Source: VFMC01 sp050248155 (GTDB lineage Bacteria > Actinomycetota > Acidimicrobiia > Acidimicrobiales > Ilumatobacteraceae). Taken from it: a stretch of DNA of 64,000 nt. Positions 44,025 through 52,397 of the stretch are shown piece after piece. The stretch lies in NCBI GenBank assembly GCA_050248155.1, contig JBFWSW010000019.1:8037-72036 (forward strand), in the 5' to 3' direction. The translations under genes and the position numbers were made by a program. Position 1 is the first letter of the stretch, and every line of letters begins with the position of its first letter. The notes under the pieces were generated by a model. The model saw only the letters and a list, made by a program, of their open reading frames with translations. It searched no databases and was not told the DNA's origin.

Positions 44025-45554
44025 ATGATCGTCAAGCAGGGCCGCACGCCGTCGATCATGCCGTTCGACATGACCGGCATCGTCCGCACCGACGACGGGG
44101 TGCTGCGGTACACGGGGCTGCCGGCGTCGTTGCTGGCGATGTTCCGAGAGTCGGTCGACCGCACCCCTGATCGCGAGTGCATCGTCGTGCTCGGAGGCGA
44201 ACGGGTGACGTATCAAGAGGTGTGGGACCGCTCGACGCGCGTGGCGGGCGGCCTCGCTGCTGCCGGCGTTCGCCCCGGTGATCGGGTCGCGAACCGCTAC
44301 GGCAACAGCCTCGAGTGGTGCCTCGGCTTCTGGGGCACGCTGATGGCAGGTGCGATCGTCGTCCCCGTGAACACACGCTTCTCCGAGTCGGAGGTCGACT
44401 ACGTCATCACCGACTCCGGCGCCACCTACGTCTTCGAGCCCGACGCCCCGCTGCCCGACGGCGAGCCCCTCGTGACCGAAGGTCTCTCCCAGAAGGACCT
44501 CGCTGCGATCTTCTACACGAGCGGCACCACCGGCTTCCCCAAGGGTGCGATGACGACCCACGAGAACTTCCTGTCGAACAGCGAGACCTGCCGCCGGATC
44601 ATGAACCTGCCGGAGGGCACCCACCTCCGCAACCTCGTCTCGGTGCCGCTGTTCCACGTCACCGGCTGCAACAGCCAGCTGATCATCACCACGCAACTGT
44701 GCGGCACGACGGTCATCATGCCGGCGTTCGAGGTGCAGGCGTTCCTGCGGGCGACCGTCGACGAGCAGATCAACATCCTGACGTCCGTGCCGGCCATCTT
44801 CTGGCTGGCGATGAGCCAACCGAACTTCCAGGAGTTCGACGTCAGCAACGTGCGCTACGTCACCTACGGCGGCGCGCCGACCGCCCCCGACGTCATCGCC
44901 CGCCTCCGCGCTTCGTTCCCGAACGCCCGACTGGGCAATGGGTTCGGACTGACGGAGACGTCGTCGGTTTCGACCTTCCTCCCCGACGAGTACGCCGAGC
45001 TCCGCCCCGAGACGGTGGGCTTCACTGCGCCGCCCGTCGAGGTCGACCTGCTCGAGCCCGACCCCGAGACCGGCGTCGGCGAGCTCCTCATCCGCGGCCA
45101 GAACATCGTCGCCGGCTACTGGAACAAGCCCGAACAGACCGCCGACACCTTCGTCGACGGCTGGCTGCACACCGGCGACCTCGCCCGGGTCGACGACGAG
45201 GGCTTCGTGCAGATCGTCGATCGCAAGAAGGACATGGTCAACCGCGGCGGCGAGAACGTGTACTGCGTCGAGGTCGAGAACGCGCTCGTCGAACACCCCG
45301 GCGTGTTCGAGGTGGCCGTCCTCGGTGTGCCCGACGCGATGATGGGCGAGAAGGTCGGCGCCGTGATCGTCCCTCGACCGGGGGTGGCGCTCGACCCGGC
45401 CGACGTGCGCGCGTTCGCCAAGTCGAAGATCGCCGACTTCAAGGTGCCGCAGTTCATCTCCGTGCGCGCCGATCCACTGCCGCGCAACGCCGGTGGCAAG
45501 GTGCTGAAGCCCGTCCTGCGCAAGGAGACCGAGTGGGGCGACCAGCTGCGCTGA
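44025..45554 (+). CDS. AMP-dependent acyl-CoA ligase
   Basis: A 509-residue ANL-family ligase. Seen are IFYTSGTTGFPKGAMTTHEN, GNGFGLTETSSVST, LHTGDLARVDDEGFVQIVDRKKDMVNRGGENVYCVEVEN and the catalytic Lys492 in RNAGGKVLKPVLRK. The linker before the P-loop (EPDAPLPDGEPLVTEGL) is clearly shorter than in the other two ligases nearby. GAGGGGG stands upstream of the ATG at 44025; the frame is open to 43923 but that start would lie in the operator. It is divergent from TetR and converges on the PPOX gene with 7 bases between stops. Confidence 0.92.
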   Translation: MIVKQGRTPSIMPFDMTGIVRTDDGVLRYTGLPASLLAMFRESVDRTPDRECIVVLGGERVTYQEVWDRSTRVAGGLAAAGVRPGDRVANRYGNSLEWCLGFWGTLMAGAIVVPVNTRFSESEVDYVITDSGATYVFEPDAPLPDGEPLVTEGLSQKDLAAIFYTSGTTGFPKGAMTTHENFLSNSETCRRIMNLPEGTHLRNLVSVPLFHVTGCNSQLIITTQLCGTTVIMPAFEVQAFLRATVDEQINILTSVPAIFWLAMSQPNFQEFDVSNVRYVTYGGAPTAPDVIARLRASFPNARLGNGFGLTETSSVSTFLPDEYAELRPETVGFTAPPVEVDLLEPDPETGVGELLIRGQNIVAGYWNKPEQTADTFVDGWLHTGDLARVDDEGFVQIVDRKKDMVNRGGENVYCVEVENALVEHPGVFEVAVLGVPDAMMGEKVGAVIVPRPGVALDPADVRAFAKSKIADFKVPQFISVRADPLPRNAGGKVLKPVLRKETEWGDQLR

Positions 45555-45556
45555 TG

Positions 45557-45613
45557 CCGGCTCAGGGATCGGGGACGTACGCGTCGCGACCGGTCCCCGA
45601 ATCGGCGAGCCGG
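45557..45613. terminator. Two-tier stem-loop at the convergent ligase/PPOX ends
   Basis: Outer arms CCGGCTC (45557-45563) and GAGCCGG (45607-45613), and inner arms TCGGGGAC (45569-45576) and GTCCCCGA (45593-45600), pair perfectly. They are separated by a 5-6 base internal loop, with a 16-base apical loop. The element starts 3 bases after the ligase stop and covers the last 50 bases of the PPOX gene. It is a plausible bidirectional terminator, without a T-run. Confidence 0.45.
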
Positions 45614-46116
45614 GCCATGTGCGTTCCGTCGAGGTAGTAACGGCGGTGCCAGATGCCGGTGCCGTCCTCGTCACCCACCGGCATGCGCCATGTCGTGGTG
45701 CGGCTGCTCGGGTCGGTCATCGACACGGCGATCAGCGCTCGTGGCTGGTCGATCGTGTCGTCGACGTAGGCGTCGGCTGCTTCGGCGGGCACGTACCGCT
45801 TGGCGATGCTGCGGTACAGCTCGCGCCACTCGTCGTCGTTGCCGGGCTCGTGCACGATGCGAGCAATGCCCCGCACGGTGACCTTCCGGTACGGCAGCGG
45901 GTCCTCGTCGATCGACAGACCCACTCGCGGTTCGCGACGGATGTGGGCGAAGAACGCCGACGGGCCCCTGGGCGTGAACATGATGTCGTCACCCTGGCGG
46001 ATGAACCAGATGGGGACCACGCACGGGTGCCCCTCGGCATCGATGGTGCCGACACGGAGCAGATGCCCCGGTTCGTCGAGGAACACCTCGACCTCGTTCG
46101 CTGTCATCTTCGGCAT
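45562..46116 (-). CDS. PPOX-class flavin/F420-dependent protein
   Basis: A 184-residue split-barrel protein of the pyridoxamine-phosphate-oxidase-like superfamily (HLLRVGTIDAEGHPCVVPIWFIRQGDDIMFTP at residues about 18-50, then VGLSIDEDPLPYRKVTVRGIARIV). In actinobacteria such proteins often bind F420 or FMN and reduce or bind small molecules. Its ATG shares one base with the livF stop, so it is the last gene of the uptake operon. A redox step on the imported compound is the natural inference, but neither cofactor nor substrate is established. Confidence 0.85.
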   Translation of the reverse strand: MPKMTANEVEVFLDEPGHLLRVGTIDAEGHPCVVPIWFIRQGDDIMFTPRGPSAFFAHIRREPRVGLSIDEDPLPYRKVTVRGIARIVHEPGNDDEWRELYRSIAKRYVPAEAADAYVDDTIDQPRALIAVSMTDPSSRTTTWRMPVGDEDGTGIWHRRYYLDGTHMARLADSGTGRDAYVPDP

Positions 46117-46835
46117 CAGAAGAGCTCCCAGTACGAGTCGCGACCCCGCATCTGCTCGGCGGTCTCTTCGAGGATCACGCGCCCTGACCGCATGACCGAC
46201 ACCCTGTCGACGATGCGAAGGGCCTGACCGACGTTCTGCTCGAGCAGCAGCACAGCGAGGCCGTCCTCGTCGGCAAGGCGGCGCACGGTGCCGAAGATCT
46301 GCTGGACGACGGCCGGTGCGAGTCCGAGCGACGGTTCGTCCAGCATGAGCAGCGACGGGCTCGCCATGAGTGCCATCCCGAGGCTCACCATGCGCTGCTG
46401 ACCGCCGGACATGGTTCCCGCGGCCTGGTTCGAGCGTTCGGCGAGGATGGGGAACAGGTCGCGGACGAGCTCGAGGCGCTGCGCGCGGCGTGACTCGTCG
46501 GGATCGTTCGCGCCACCGAGCAGCAGGTTGTCCATCACCGTCAGGTCGGCGAAGACGAACCGCTCCGACGGGATCATCGCCATGCCGGCCTTGACGTTCG
46601 CCCGCGAGCTGCTGCGCGTGACGTCGTTGCCGTTGAACTCGATCGACCCGCCGAGCGGCGGCATGATGCCGAGGATCGTGCGGATGGTGGTGCTCTTGCC
46701 GCTGCCGTTGTGGCCGAAGACGCCGAGCACCTCGCCCGCGGCCACCTCGAGGTCGAGGTCGAACACCACCTGCTTGCGGCCGTAGCCGGCCTGCAACCCG
46801 CTCACCCGCAGGACGGTGCCGTCACGCCGTTCCAA
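46116..46835 (-). CDS. livF: Branched-chain amino acid-type ABC transporter ATPase LivF
   Basis: A 239-residue ATPase with Walker A GHNGSGKST, signature MSGGQQRMVSLGMAL and Walker B LLMLDEPSLGLAP, the LivF form. A TTG start at 46835 is used, 14 bases inside the preceding gene, because it keeps the first beta strand (TVLRVSGLQAGYG). A GTG at 46805 would remove it. The HAAT-type importer it belongs to is placed in a catabolic locus with CoA ligases, so its substrate is probably a carboxylic acid rather than an amino acid. Confidence 0.9.
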   Translation of the reverse strand: MERRDGTVLRVSGLQAGYGRKQVVFDLDLEVAAGEVLGVFGHNGSGKSTTIRTILGIMPPLGGSIEFNGNDVTRSSSRANVKAGMAMIPSERFVFADLTVMDNLLLGGANDPDESRRAQRLELVRDLFPILAERSNQAAGTMSGGQQRMVSLGMALMASPSLLMLDEPSLGLAPAVVQQIFGTVRRLADEDGLAVLLLEQNVGQALRIVDRVSVMRSGRVILEETAEQMRGRDSYWELF

Positions 46836-48621
46836 AGTAAGCCTCCGCGAGTCGGGGCGTGTTGGTGAGCTCGGCGATCGTGCCCTGCGCAGTGATCTCG
46901 CCGAGCTCCATGAAGTACGTGTGGTCGGCGAGCCGACCGACGACGTGCAGGTTGTGCTCGACGACGCACACCGTGCGGCCCTGCTCGCGAACCGCCTCGA
47001 TGAGGTCGAGCATGGTGTCGACCCACTTCGTGTCGATGCCCGAGGCAGGCTCGTCGAGCAGCAGCACCTCGGCCTCGGTGGCGAGCACGCGGGCGAGCGA
47101 CACCAGCTTGGTCTGCCCGTACGACAAGGCGCCTGCCGGCACCTCCGCGAACTCGGCCATGCCGACGAAGCCGAGCCAGTCGAGCGCCCTGGACCGAGTC
47201 TGCTCCTCGACCGCTTTCACCTTGCGGTGCGAGAACGCCAGCGTGGCGAAGTTCTCGCCCGCCTGGTTCTGCACCGCCATCATCACGTTCTGGAGGCAGG
47301 ACAGCCGGTTGAACAGGCGGACGTCCTGGAAGGAGCGGACGAGGCCGTGACGGGCCACTTGGTTGGGGTTCAGCCCGACGAGCTCGGTGCCGTTCAGCTT
47401 GACCGACCCGCCGTCGGGCGGGATGAAGCCGGTCAGCAGGTTGAACACCGTCGTCTTGCCCGCTCCATTCGGCCCGACGAGGGCGGTGATGGTGCCTCGA
47501 CGGAGCTGGATGTGCAGGTCGTGTGCCGCCACGATGCCGCCGAACCGCTTGCCGACGCCCGACGTCTCGAGCACGACCGGGGCGTCGTGCCACGATCGGT
47601 CGCGCCGCTGCTCGGACTCTGCCACCGACTCACCTGATGACGATGCGGCGTCGATCCCGGCCGGCTCGCGGACCGCGACGTTGGTGACCGGCACCCAGTC
47701 CTTCACCATCTCGACCCGCTTGGTCTGACCCCGGTCACCGCGGATCCATCGGAGGACCGAGAACCCCTCCGGGAGCGCGCCCTGCGGCCGCACCCGCATC
47801 AGCACCACCAGGACCAATCCGTACACGATGAGTTGGACGATGCTGGCGCGGCTCGCCTCCATCTTGACGACCCTGCGCAGGACGGGCTCGAGCAGGACCA
47901 CCACGGCCGCGCCGAGGATGCTGCCGTTCAGGTTCCCCATGCCGCCGAAGATCACGATCGCGAAGATGGTGAGGGAGAACGCGAACCCGTACACACCCGG
48001 GGTCGCGAGCTGCAGCCATCCCGACAGCATCGAGCCCGCGAACGCGGCGAGCGCGGAGGTGATCCCGAAGACCGCCACCTTGTAGCCGAACACGTTCTTG
48101 CCCAAGGCCTGTGTCGAGATCGGGTCCTCGCGCAGGCCCTTGAGCACCCGCCCGACCGGCGACTCCCCGATGCGATGGCAGATCGCGTACACGAACACCA
48201 TGCCGAGGAACGACGGGATCAACCAATCGTGAGGCTCACGCAGATGCCATCCGAACAGGTCGGAGAACGGCAGGCCGATCAGCCCGTACGTCCCACCCAT
48301 CGACGGCGTCGCGATGAACAGGGCGAGGATCACGGAGCTGACCGCGAGCGTGAGCAAGATGAGGTACTCGACGGTCAGCTTCAGCGCGGGCAGCGCGACG
48401 AGGCTGCCGATGACGAAGGCGAACACCATGCCGAGTGCCGTGCCGACGAGGAAGTTCCAGTGATGCGTCTGCGACAGGTACCCCATCGTGTAGCCGCCGA
48501 TCGCACCGAAGGACGCGTGCGCCACCGAGACCTGCCCTGCATAGCCGAGGAGCAGGTTGAGCGACAGCGCCAGCGCGCCGTAGATGAAGATCTGATCGAG
48601 GTAGTTGAGCCAGAGCTCCAT
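46822..48621 (-). CDS. Fused LivM permease-LivG ATPase
   Basis: A 599-residue fusion. Residues 1-300 are a LivM-type permease with about ten membrane helices (GYAGQVSVAHASFGAIGGY, then IFGGMGNLNGSILGA). Residues about 300-345 are a charged Ser/Glu linker. Residues 346-599 are a LivG-type ATPase with Walker A GPNGAGKTT near residue 381, a signature altered to LSYGQTKLVSLARVL, and Walker B VLLLDEPASGID. LivM and LivG are usually separate; fusion is known but less common. It starts 3 bases after the livH stop. Confidence 0.92.
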   Translation of the reverse strand: MELWLNYLDQIFIYGALALSLNLLLGYAGQVSVAHASFGAIGGYTMGYLSQTHHWNFLVGTALGMVFAFVIGSLVALPALKLTVEYLILLTLAVSSVILALFIATPSMGGTYGLIGLPFSDLFGWHLREPHDWLIPSFLGMVFVYAICHRIGESPVGRVLKGLREDPISTQALGKNVFGYKVAVFGITSALAAFAGSMLSGWLQLATPGVYGFAFSLTIFAIVIFGGMGNLNGSILGAAVVVLLEPVLRRVVKMEASRASIVQLIVYGLVLVVLMRVRPQGALPEGFSVLRWIRGDRGQTKRVEMVKDWVPVTNVAVREPAGIDAASSSGESVAESEQRRDRSWHDAPVVLETSGVGKRFGGIVAAHDLHIQLRRGTITALVGPNGAGKTTVFNLLTGFIPPDGGSVKLNGTELVGLNPNQVARHGLVRSFQDVRLFNRLSCLQNVMMAVQNQAGENFATLAFSHRKVKAVEEQTRSRALDWLGFVGMAEFAEVPAGALSYGQTKLVSLARVLATEAEVLLLDEPASGIDTKWVDTMLDLIEAVREQGRTVCVVEHNLHVVGRLADHTYFMELGEITAQGTIAELTNTPRLAEAYFGTA

Positions 48622-48624
48622 CGG

Positions 48625-49548
48625 TCATGCCCTCGACAGCGTGGGACGGCGGAACCGCGCCCGGAACGCGCTCGAACGGATGGCGAGCACCGTGAGGTAC
48701 CCGACCAGGATGACGAAGACCGCGGTCTGCGTCCACCGCACCGACAGCCACATCGACGAGTACTGCTCGATCATCGTGATGACGATGCCGGTGATGAACA
48801 CGCGCACGGGCGACGACGCGGTGCCGGCGAGGAAGGCGATGACGAAGGCGTAGATGACCGGTGAGCTGCCGATGTCGGGAGCGACCGTGAACTTGAGCCC
48901 GTACCAGATCGCCGACACCCCGGCGCAGATGGTGCCGAGGAAGAAGCAGATGACGTAGGTGCGATCGGCGTCGATGCCGATCGTGCGCGCCAGATCGGGG
49001 TTCGAGCGGGTGGCCTTGATGCGCCGGCCGAGGCCGGTGTAGCGCAGCATCAACGTCAGGATGACGACGATCACGACACCGCTCAGCGCCTGCCACACGT
49101 CGAAGTTGAGGAAGGTCGTGTCCCACCACTCGTAGCCCTTGCGCGTCGGGCCGTAGTACGCCTGTGTCTCGGATCCCCAGAACAACCGGATGATGTTCTC
49201 GCCGGCGATGCCGAGGCCCAGCGCAGCGACGAAGACGGCCAGCAGCGCGGTCGGGCCCGCGTTGTTCGCGAGTGGCCGGTACACCACCCGTTCGAGCCCC
49301 GCGCCGAACAACCCCGTCACGAGCACGGCGAGCACGGCAGAGGGCCAGAACGGCCAGTCGACCCGGAACGTGAAGGTGAACGCGAGGTACACCGCGAGCG
49401 TGTAGGTGAACCCGTACGCGAAGTGGAACCGTCCGGTGACGCCGAGGATCATGGCGAACCCGACCCCCAACAACCCGTACCCCGTTCCCCGGAAGAAGCC
49501 GGACACCGTCAGCTGACGGAACGTCAGCCAGTCCGCTGCGTACAACAA
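48625..49548 (-). CDS. livH: Branched-chain amino acid-type ABC permease LivH
   Basis: A 307-residue permease with eight to ten membrane helices. LivH features are GTGYGLLGVGFAMILGVTGRFHFAYG at the N-terminus, GLERVVYRPLANNAGPTALLAVFVAALGLG in the middle, and the ATRSNPDLARTIGID coupling loop that contacts the ATPase. It uses a TTG start with GGAG 6 bases upstream. It lies between the binding-protein gene (101 bases) and the fused livMG. Confidence 0.92.
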   Translation of the reverse strand: MLYAADWLTFRQLTVSGFFRGTGYGLLGVGFAMILGVTGRFHFAYGFTYTLAVYLAFTFTFRVDWPFWPSAVLAVLVTGLFGAGLERVVYRPLANNAGPTALLAVFVAALGLGIAGENIIRLFWGSETQAYYGPTRKGYEWWDTTFLNFDVWQALSGVVIVVILTLMLRYTGLGRRIKATRSNPDLARTIGIDADRTYVICFFLGTICAGVSAIWYGLKFTVAPDIGSSPVIYAFVIAFLAGTASSPVRVFITGIVITMIEQYSSMWLSVRWTQTAVFVILVGYLTVLAIRSSAFRARFRRPTLSRA

Positions 49549-49649
49549 GCTGTCTCCTCTGTCTCGTTCCGTTCGATCGCGCGACCGCCCGCACGCGGCA
49601 GGGCCGGTGGGGCCGCGGGGAAGTGCGGCCCCACCGGCGACCGACGCGG

Positions 49650-51053
49650 TCAGGCCAGCCGGAAGCCTTCGCCACCGATCCCGAAGAACGCCTTCGGGGT
49701 GACGGTGCCGGACTTGTACTCGAACACGCCCATGTCGCGCTTGATCACCGAGTGCGTGTCGGGATCGAGCGTGTACGTTCCGACCGTGCTCTCGTCGCCG
49801 CCGTAGACGCTGACCACGGTGAGGTTGTCGCGCAGCGCCGTGTCGAGGTCGTCGCCGTTGCGGATGTCACCACCCTTTTCGATCACACGGCGCATGACCT
49901 CCCACATCACCAGCGCGTTCTCGTAGAAGTTCGCCGCGTAGAAGTCGGGGTCCTCTCCGTACTCGGCCACGAACTCGCTGACGAAGAGCTTGGCGAGCGG
50001 ACTCGTCGGGTTCTTGGCGTCGAAGTAGTCGTAGGCGAAGGTGTACCCGTCGTTGTCGTAGGAGTTCTTCGATGCCTCGACCCCGTCGGGAGTGAACTCG
50101 AAGCCGATGCGGATCGCGTTCAGCCCGGCGGTCGCCGCCTGGTTGGCGAACGACCCGGGATCCTGGCCGTAGATGCTGACGAGCAGGATGTCGGGTTCGT
50201 TGGCCTTCACCTTCGGCAGCACCTGCGAGAAGTCCTGACCGCCGACGGGCACGAGCTCGTACAGGTCGTTGAACTCGAGGCCGGCCGCGGCGATCTTGGC
50301 GAGGATGTCCTCCTTGATGATGCCGTTGTTGGGCTCGCCGAGATCCCAGCCGACCAGGCCGACGGTCTTCTTGTCGGGGTACGTCTGCTTCAGGTACTCG
50401 AACAGGCCGGGCATCGGGTCGTTCGGGGTGATCGCCCGAGTGCCCCAGAAGTACGGCTGCCCCTGCCCGAAGATGCTCGTGCCGCCGCCGCCGTCGAGGG
50501 TGAAGATCTTGTACTGCGCTGTACCGGCGAGCATCGCCCCGAGGTCGTCGACGTATGACGCGAACTTGGCGGCGACCTTCTTGGAGCTGAGCTCGGTGAT
50601 GGCGGCTTCGCCGGCTGCGGCGTCGCCCGACTTGTGGTCGATGTAGATGTACTTGAACTCCGGGCCACCGGCCGCCTTGATGTGCTTGGCGGCGAGGTCG
50701 AGGCCGTGGCTCATCGTCTTGCCGTAGAACGAACCAGGGCCGGTGAGTGCGAGCACGGCACCGAGCTCGACGGACTCGCCCTGTCCGGCCTTGGCAGGGT
50801 CGATGCCGAGCATCTGGGCGAGTTGCGCTCCGGCATCACCGCCCGAGGGGGCGTCGGTACCGCCACTCGACGGCGCGGTGGTCGTGCCGGTGTCGCCGCC
50901 GGATGCCGTGGTCGCGCTGCCGCCGTCGTCGTCATCGTCGCCGCCACACGCGGCGAGGAACGCTGCCGCTCCGGCTGCTCCGATGACTCCGAACAAGGTG
51001 CGACGCGTCACCCGCCCGTTCACCAGCGTCCACTCGTTCTCCAACTCGTCCAT
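49650..51053 (-). CDS. LIV-type substrate-binding lipoprotein
   Basis: A 467-residue periplasmic-binding protein of the type I (Leu/Ile/Val, amide) fold. The N-terminus has a twin-arginine and lipobox signal (RRTLFGVIGAAGAAAFLAAC) with lipidated Cys36, followed by an acidic Gly/Ser/Thr linker. Binding-domain motifs include VELGAVLALTGPGSFYGKTMSHG and YIYIDHKSGDAAAGEAAI. It captures the substrate for the LivH/LivMG/LivF importer. GGGGG precedes the ATG at 51053; the frame is open to a GTG at 51122, which would put 23 residues before the signal. The promoter and operator lie about 150-200 bases upstream. Confidence 0.92.
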   Translation of the reverse strand: MDELENEWTLVNGRVTRRTLFGVIGAAGAAAFLAACGGDDDDDGGSATTASGGDTGTTTAPSSGGTDAPSGGDAGAQLAQMLGIDPAKAGQGESVELGAVLALTGPGSFYGKTMSHGLDLAAKHIKAAGGPEFKYIYIDHKSGDAAAGEAAITELSSKKVAAKFASYVDDLGAMLAGTAQYKIFTLDGGGGTSIFGQGQPYFWGTRAITPNDPMPGLFEYLKQTYPDKKTVGLVGWDLGEPNNGIIKEDILAKIAAAGLEFNDLYELVPVGGQDFSQVLPKVKANEPDILLVSIYGQDPGSFANQAATAGLNAIRIGFEFTPDGVEASKNSYDNDGYTFAYDYFDAKNPTSPLAKLFVSEFVAEYGEDPDFYAANFYENALVMWEVMRRVIEKGGDIRNGDDLDTALRDNLTVVSVYGGDESTVGTYTLDPDTHSVIKRDMGVFEYKSGTVTPKAFFGIGGEGFRLA

Positions 51054-51203
51054 GAAGCCCCCTATCTCGATGTCGGTGTTGCCGAGAGGCGCGTGGACGT
51101 GATGCGGGCGGAGGGCGTTCACGCAGCCCCCGTCACCACACGTTCAGCATCCCCCTGACCGGCGTCCGTGACTCGGCGTCCCCGAGCCGGCCGGTCTGTC
51201 GGC

Positions 51204-51232
51204 ACGGTACCGCAGTGATCTCCGCAAGGCAA
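51204..51232 (-). promoter_or_regulatory. Promoter of the LIV uptake operon
   Basis: On the minus strand, TTGCCT (51227-51232) and TACCGT (51204-51209) are separated by exactly 17 bases. The expected start near 51197 gives a leader of about 145 bases before the binding-protein ATG. The shared palindrome is 8 bases upstream of the -35 element. Confidence 0.5.
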
Positions 51233-51240
51233 GACTTTTG

Positions 51241-51256
51241 TTGACACCTTCGTCAA
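51241..51256. promoter_or_regulatory. Shared operator, copy 3 (TTGACA-CCTT-CGTCAA)
   Basis: It matches TTGACG-N4-CGTCAA with one change and extends by a G/C pair to GTTGAC...GTCAAC. It stands directly upstream of the probable promoter of the LIV uptake operon and 34 bases from the 3' end of the SMP-30 gene. Confidence 0.65.
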
Positions 51257-51289
51257 CTCATGCGCATGGTCGACACGCCAGTCGCGTCG

Positions 51290-52219
51290 TCACATGTTGA
51301 GGTGGTGGAGCTTCGCGCCGGGCCGCGGCCACGTGGTCTTCATCAACTTCCCGGTCGCCGAGATCGTGATGTAGGCCGTGCGCAGGTCGTCACCGCCGAA
51401 GCACACGTTGGTGGTCAAGATGTCACCGGTCGGGACGAAGTCGACGAGCTCTCCCTGCGGCGAGATGACCGTGACGCCACCGTTGACGAGGGTTGCGACA
51501 CAGACGTTGCCATCTCCGTCCACCGCCAGCGAGTCGAGCAGCTGGAAGCCGGGGAAACCGTAGAGGCACTGCGAGGTGTCGACGAGCGTGACCTCGCCGA
51601 GCTTGCCCGGGGCCACGACGTCGCGCTGCATCACCCTGCCGTGCCACGTCTCGGCCCAGTAGAGCTTCGAGCCGTCGGGCGACAGGCCGATGCCGTTGGG
51701 GTCGTGGATCGGGAAGACGAGCTCCTCGATGTACGAGCCGTCCGCCTTGGCGTAGTAGATGCCCGACAGCCGAGCGATTCGCTGGTGCTCGTCCACCATG
51801 CCGTGGTCGGTGAAGTAGAAGCCGCCGTGGGCGTCGAAGACCAGATCGTTCGGCGCCCAGAGCGGGTTGCCGTTGCACTCGGTGTACAGGTCGGTCACCT
51901 CGCCCGTGGCGAGGTCGACGGTCTGGATGCGCCCACCGATGTAGTTCTCCTGCGTGCACGCACCGGGGAAGGTCATGCCCTCGAGATCGACCTCGGTGAA
52001 GCGTGCCCCGTTGTTGCACAGGTACACCTTGTTGCCCGGGCCCATCGCAGCACCGTTCGGACCGCCCGGGATGGTCGCGATGGTCTCCTTGCTGCCGTCG
52101 GGATGCACTCGGGTGAGCCGCGGCCCGAACATCTCGACGAGGATCACCGTCCCGTCCGCCATCGCGATCGGCCCCTCCGGGAACTTCAGCCCCGACGCGA
52201 CCTCCACCAACTCCGACAT
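51290..52219 (-). CDS. SMP-30/gluconolactonase-family hydrolase
   Basis: A 309-residue six-bladed beta-propeller. The divalent-metal ligands expected for the family are the Glu of KFPEGPI near residue 15, the Asn of WAPNDLVF and the Asp of LLDSLAVDGDG. Such enzymes hydrolyse lactones (gluconolactone and many others). GGGAGGTG gives a strong ribosome site before the ATG at 52219. It is divergent from the cyclase gene across a 178-base region with operator copy 4, so it is likely co-regulated and may open a lactone intermediate of the pathway. Confidence 0.88.
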   Translation of the reverse strand: MSELVEVASGLKFPEGPIAMADGTVILVEMFGPRLTRVHPDGSKETIATIPGGPNGAAMGPGNKVYLCNNGARFTEVDLEGMTFPGACTQENYIGGRIQTVDLATGEVTDLYTECNGNPLWAPNDLVFDAHGGFYFTDHGMVDEHQRIARLSGIYYAKADGSYIEELVFPIHDPNGIGLSPDGSKLYWAETWHGRVMQRDVVAPGKLGEVTLVDTSQCLYGFPGFQLLDSLAVDGDGNVCVATLVNGGVTVISPQGELVDFVPTGDILTTNVCFGGDDLRTAYITISATGKLMKTTWPRPGAKLHHLNM

Positions 52220-52335
52220 GTGCACCTCCCGTACTCGAAGCCGGCACGCGACCACGCGATGCCCGGCGTGCGGCCCCCCACGGCCGCTGCTGAATGGTAG
52301 CCAAACCTGACGAGCTCGTCGACACGAACTTGAAG

Positions 52336-52351
52336 TTGACGAACGTGTCAT
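52336..52351. promoter_or_regulatory. Shared operator, copy 4 (TTGACG-AACG-TGTCAT)
   Basis: The left arm is perfect; the right arm has two changes. TTGACG itself can serve as the -35 of the cyclase promoter, with GATGAT (52360-52365) as -10 at 18-base spacing. Binding here would block that promoter directly. It lies between the SMP-30 and cyclase genes. Confidence 0.55.
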
Positions 52352-52397
52352 GTTCGGGGGATGATCGCGCACGACGCAGCCGCTACGGGGGGACCAC

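Noticed and set aside
51054..51122. Longer N-terminus for the LIV binding protein from a GTG at 51122
   Set aside because: It would put 23 residues before the Tat/lipobox signal; the ATG at 51053 has a good ribosome site.
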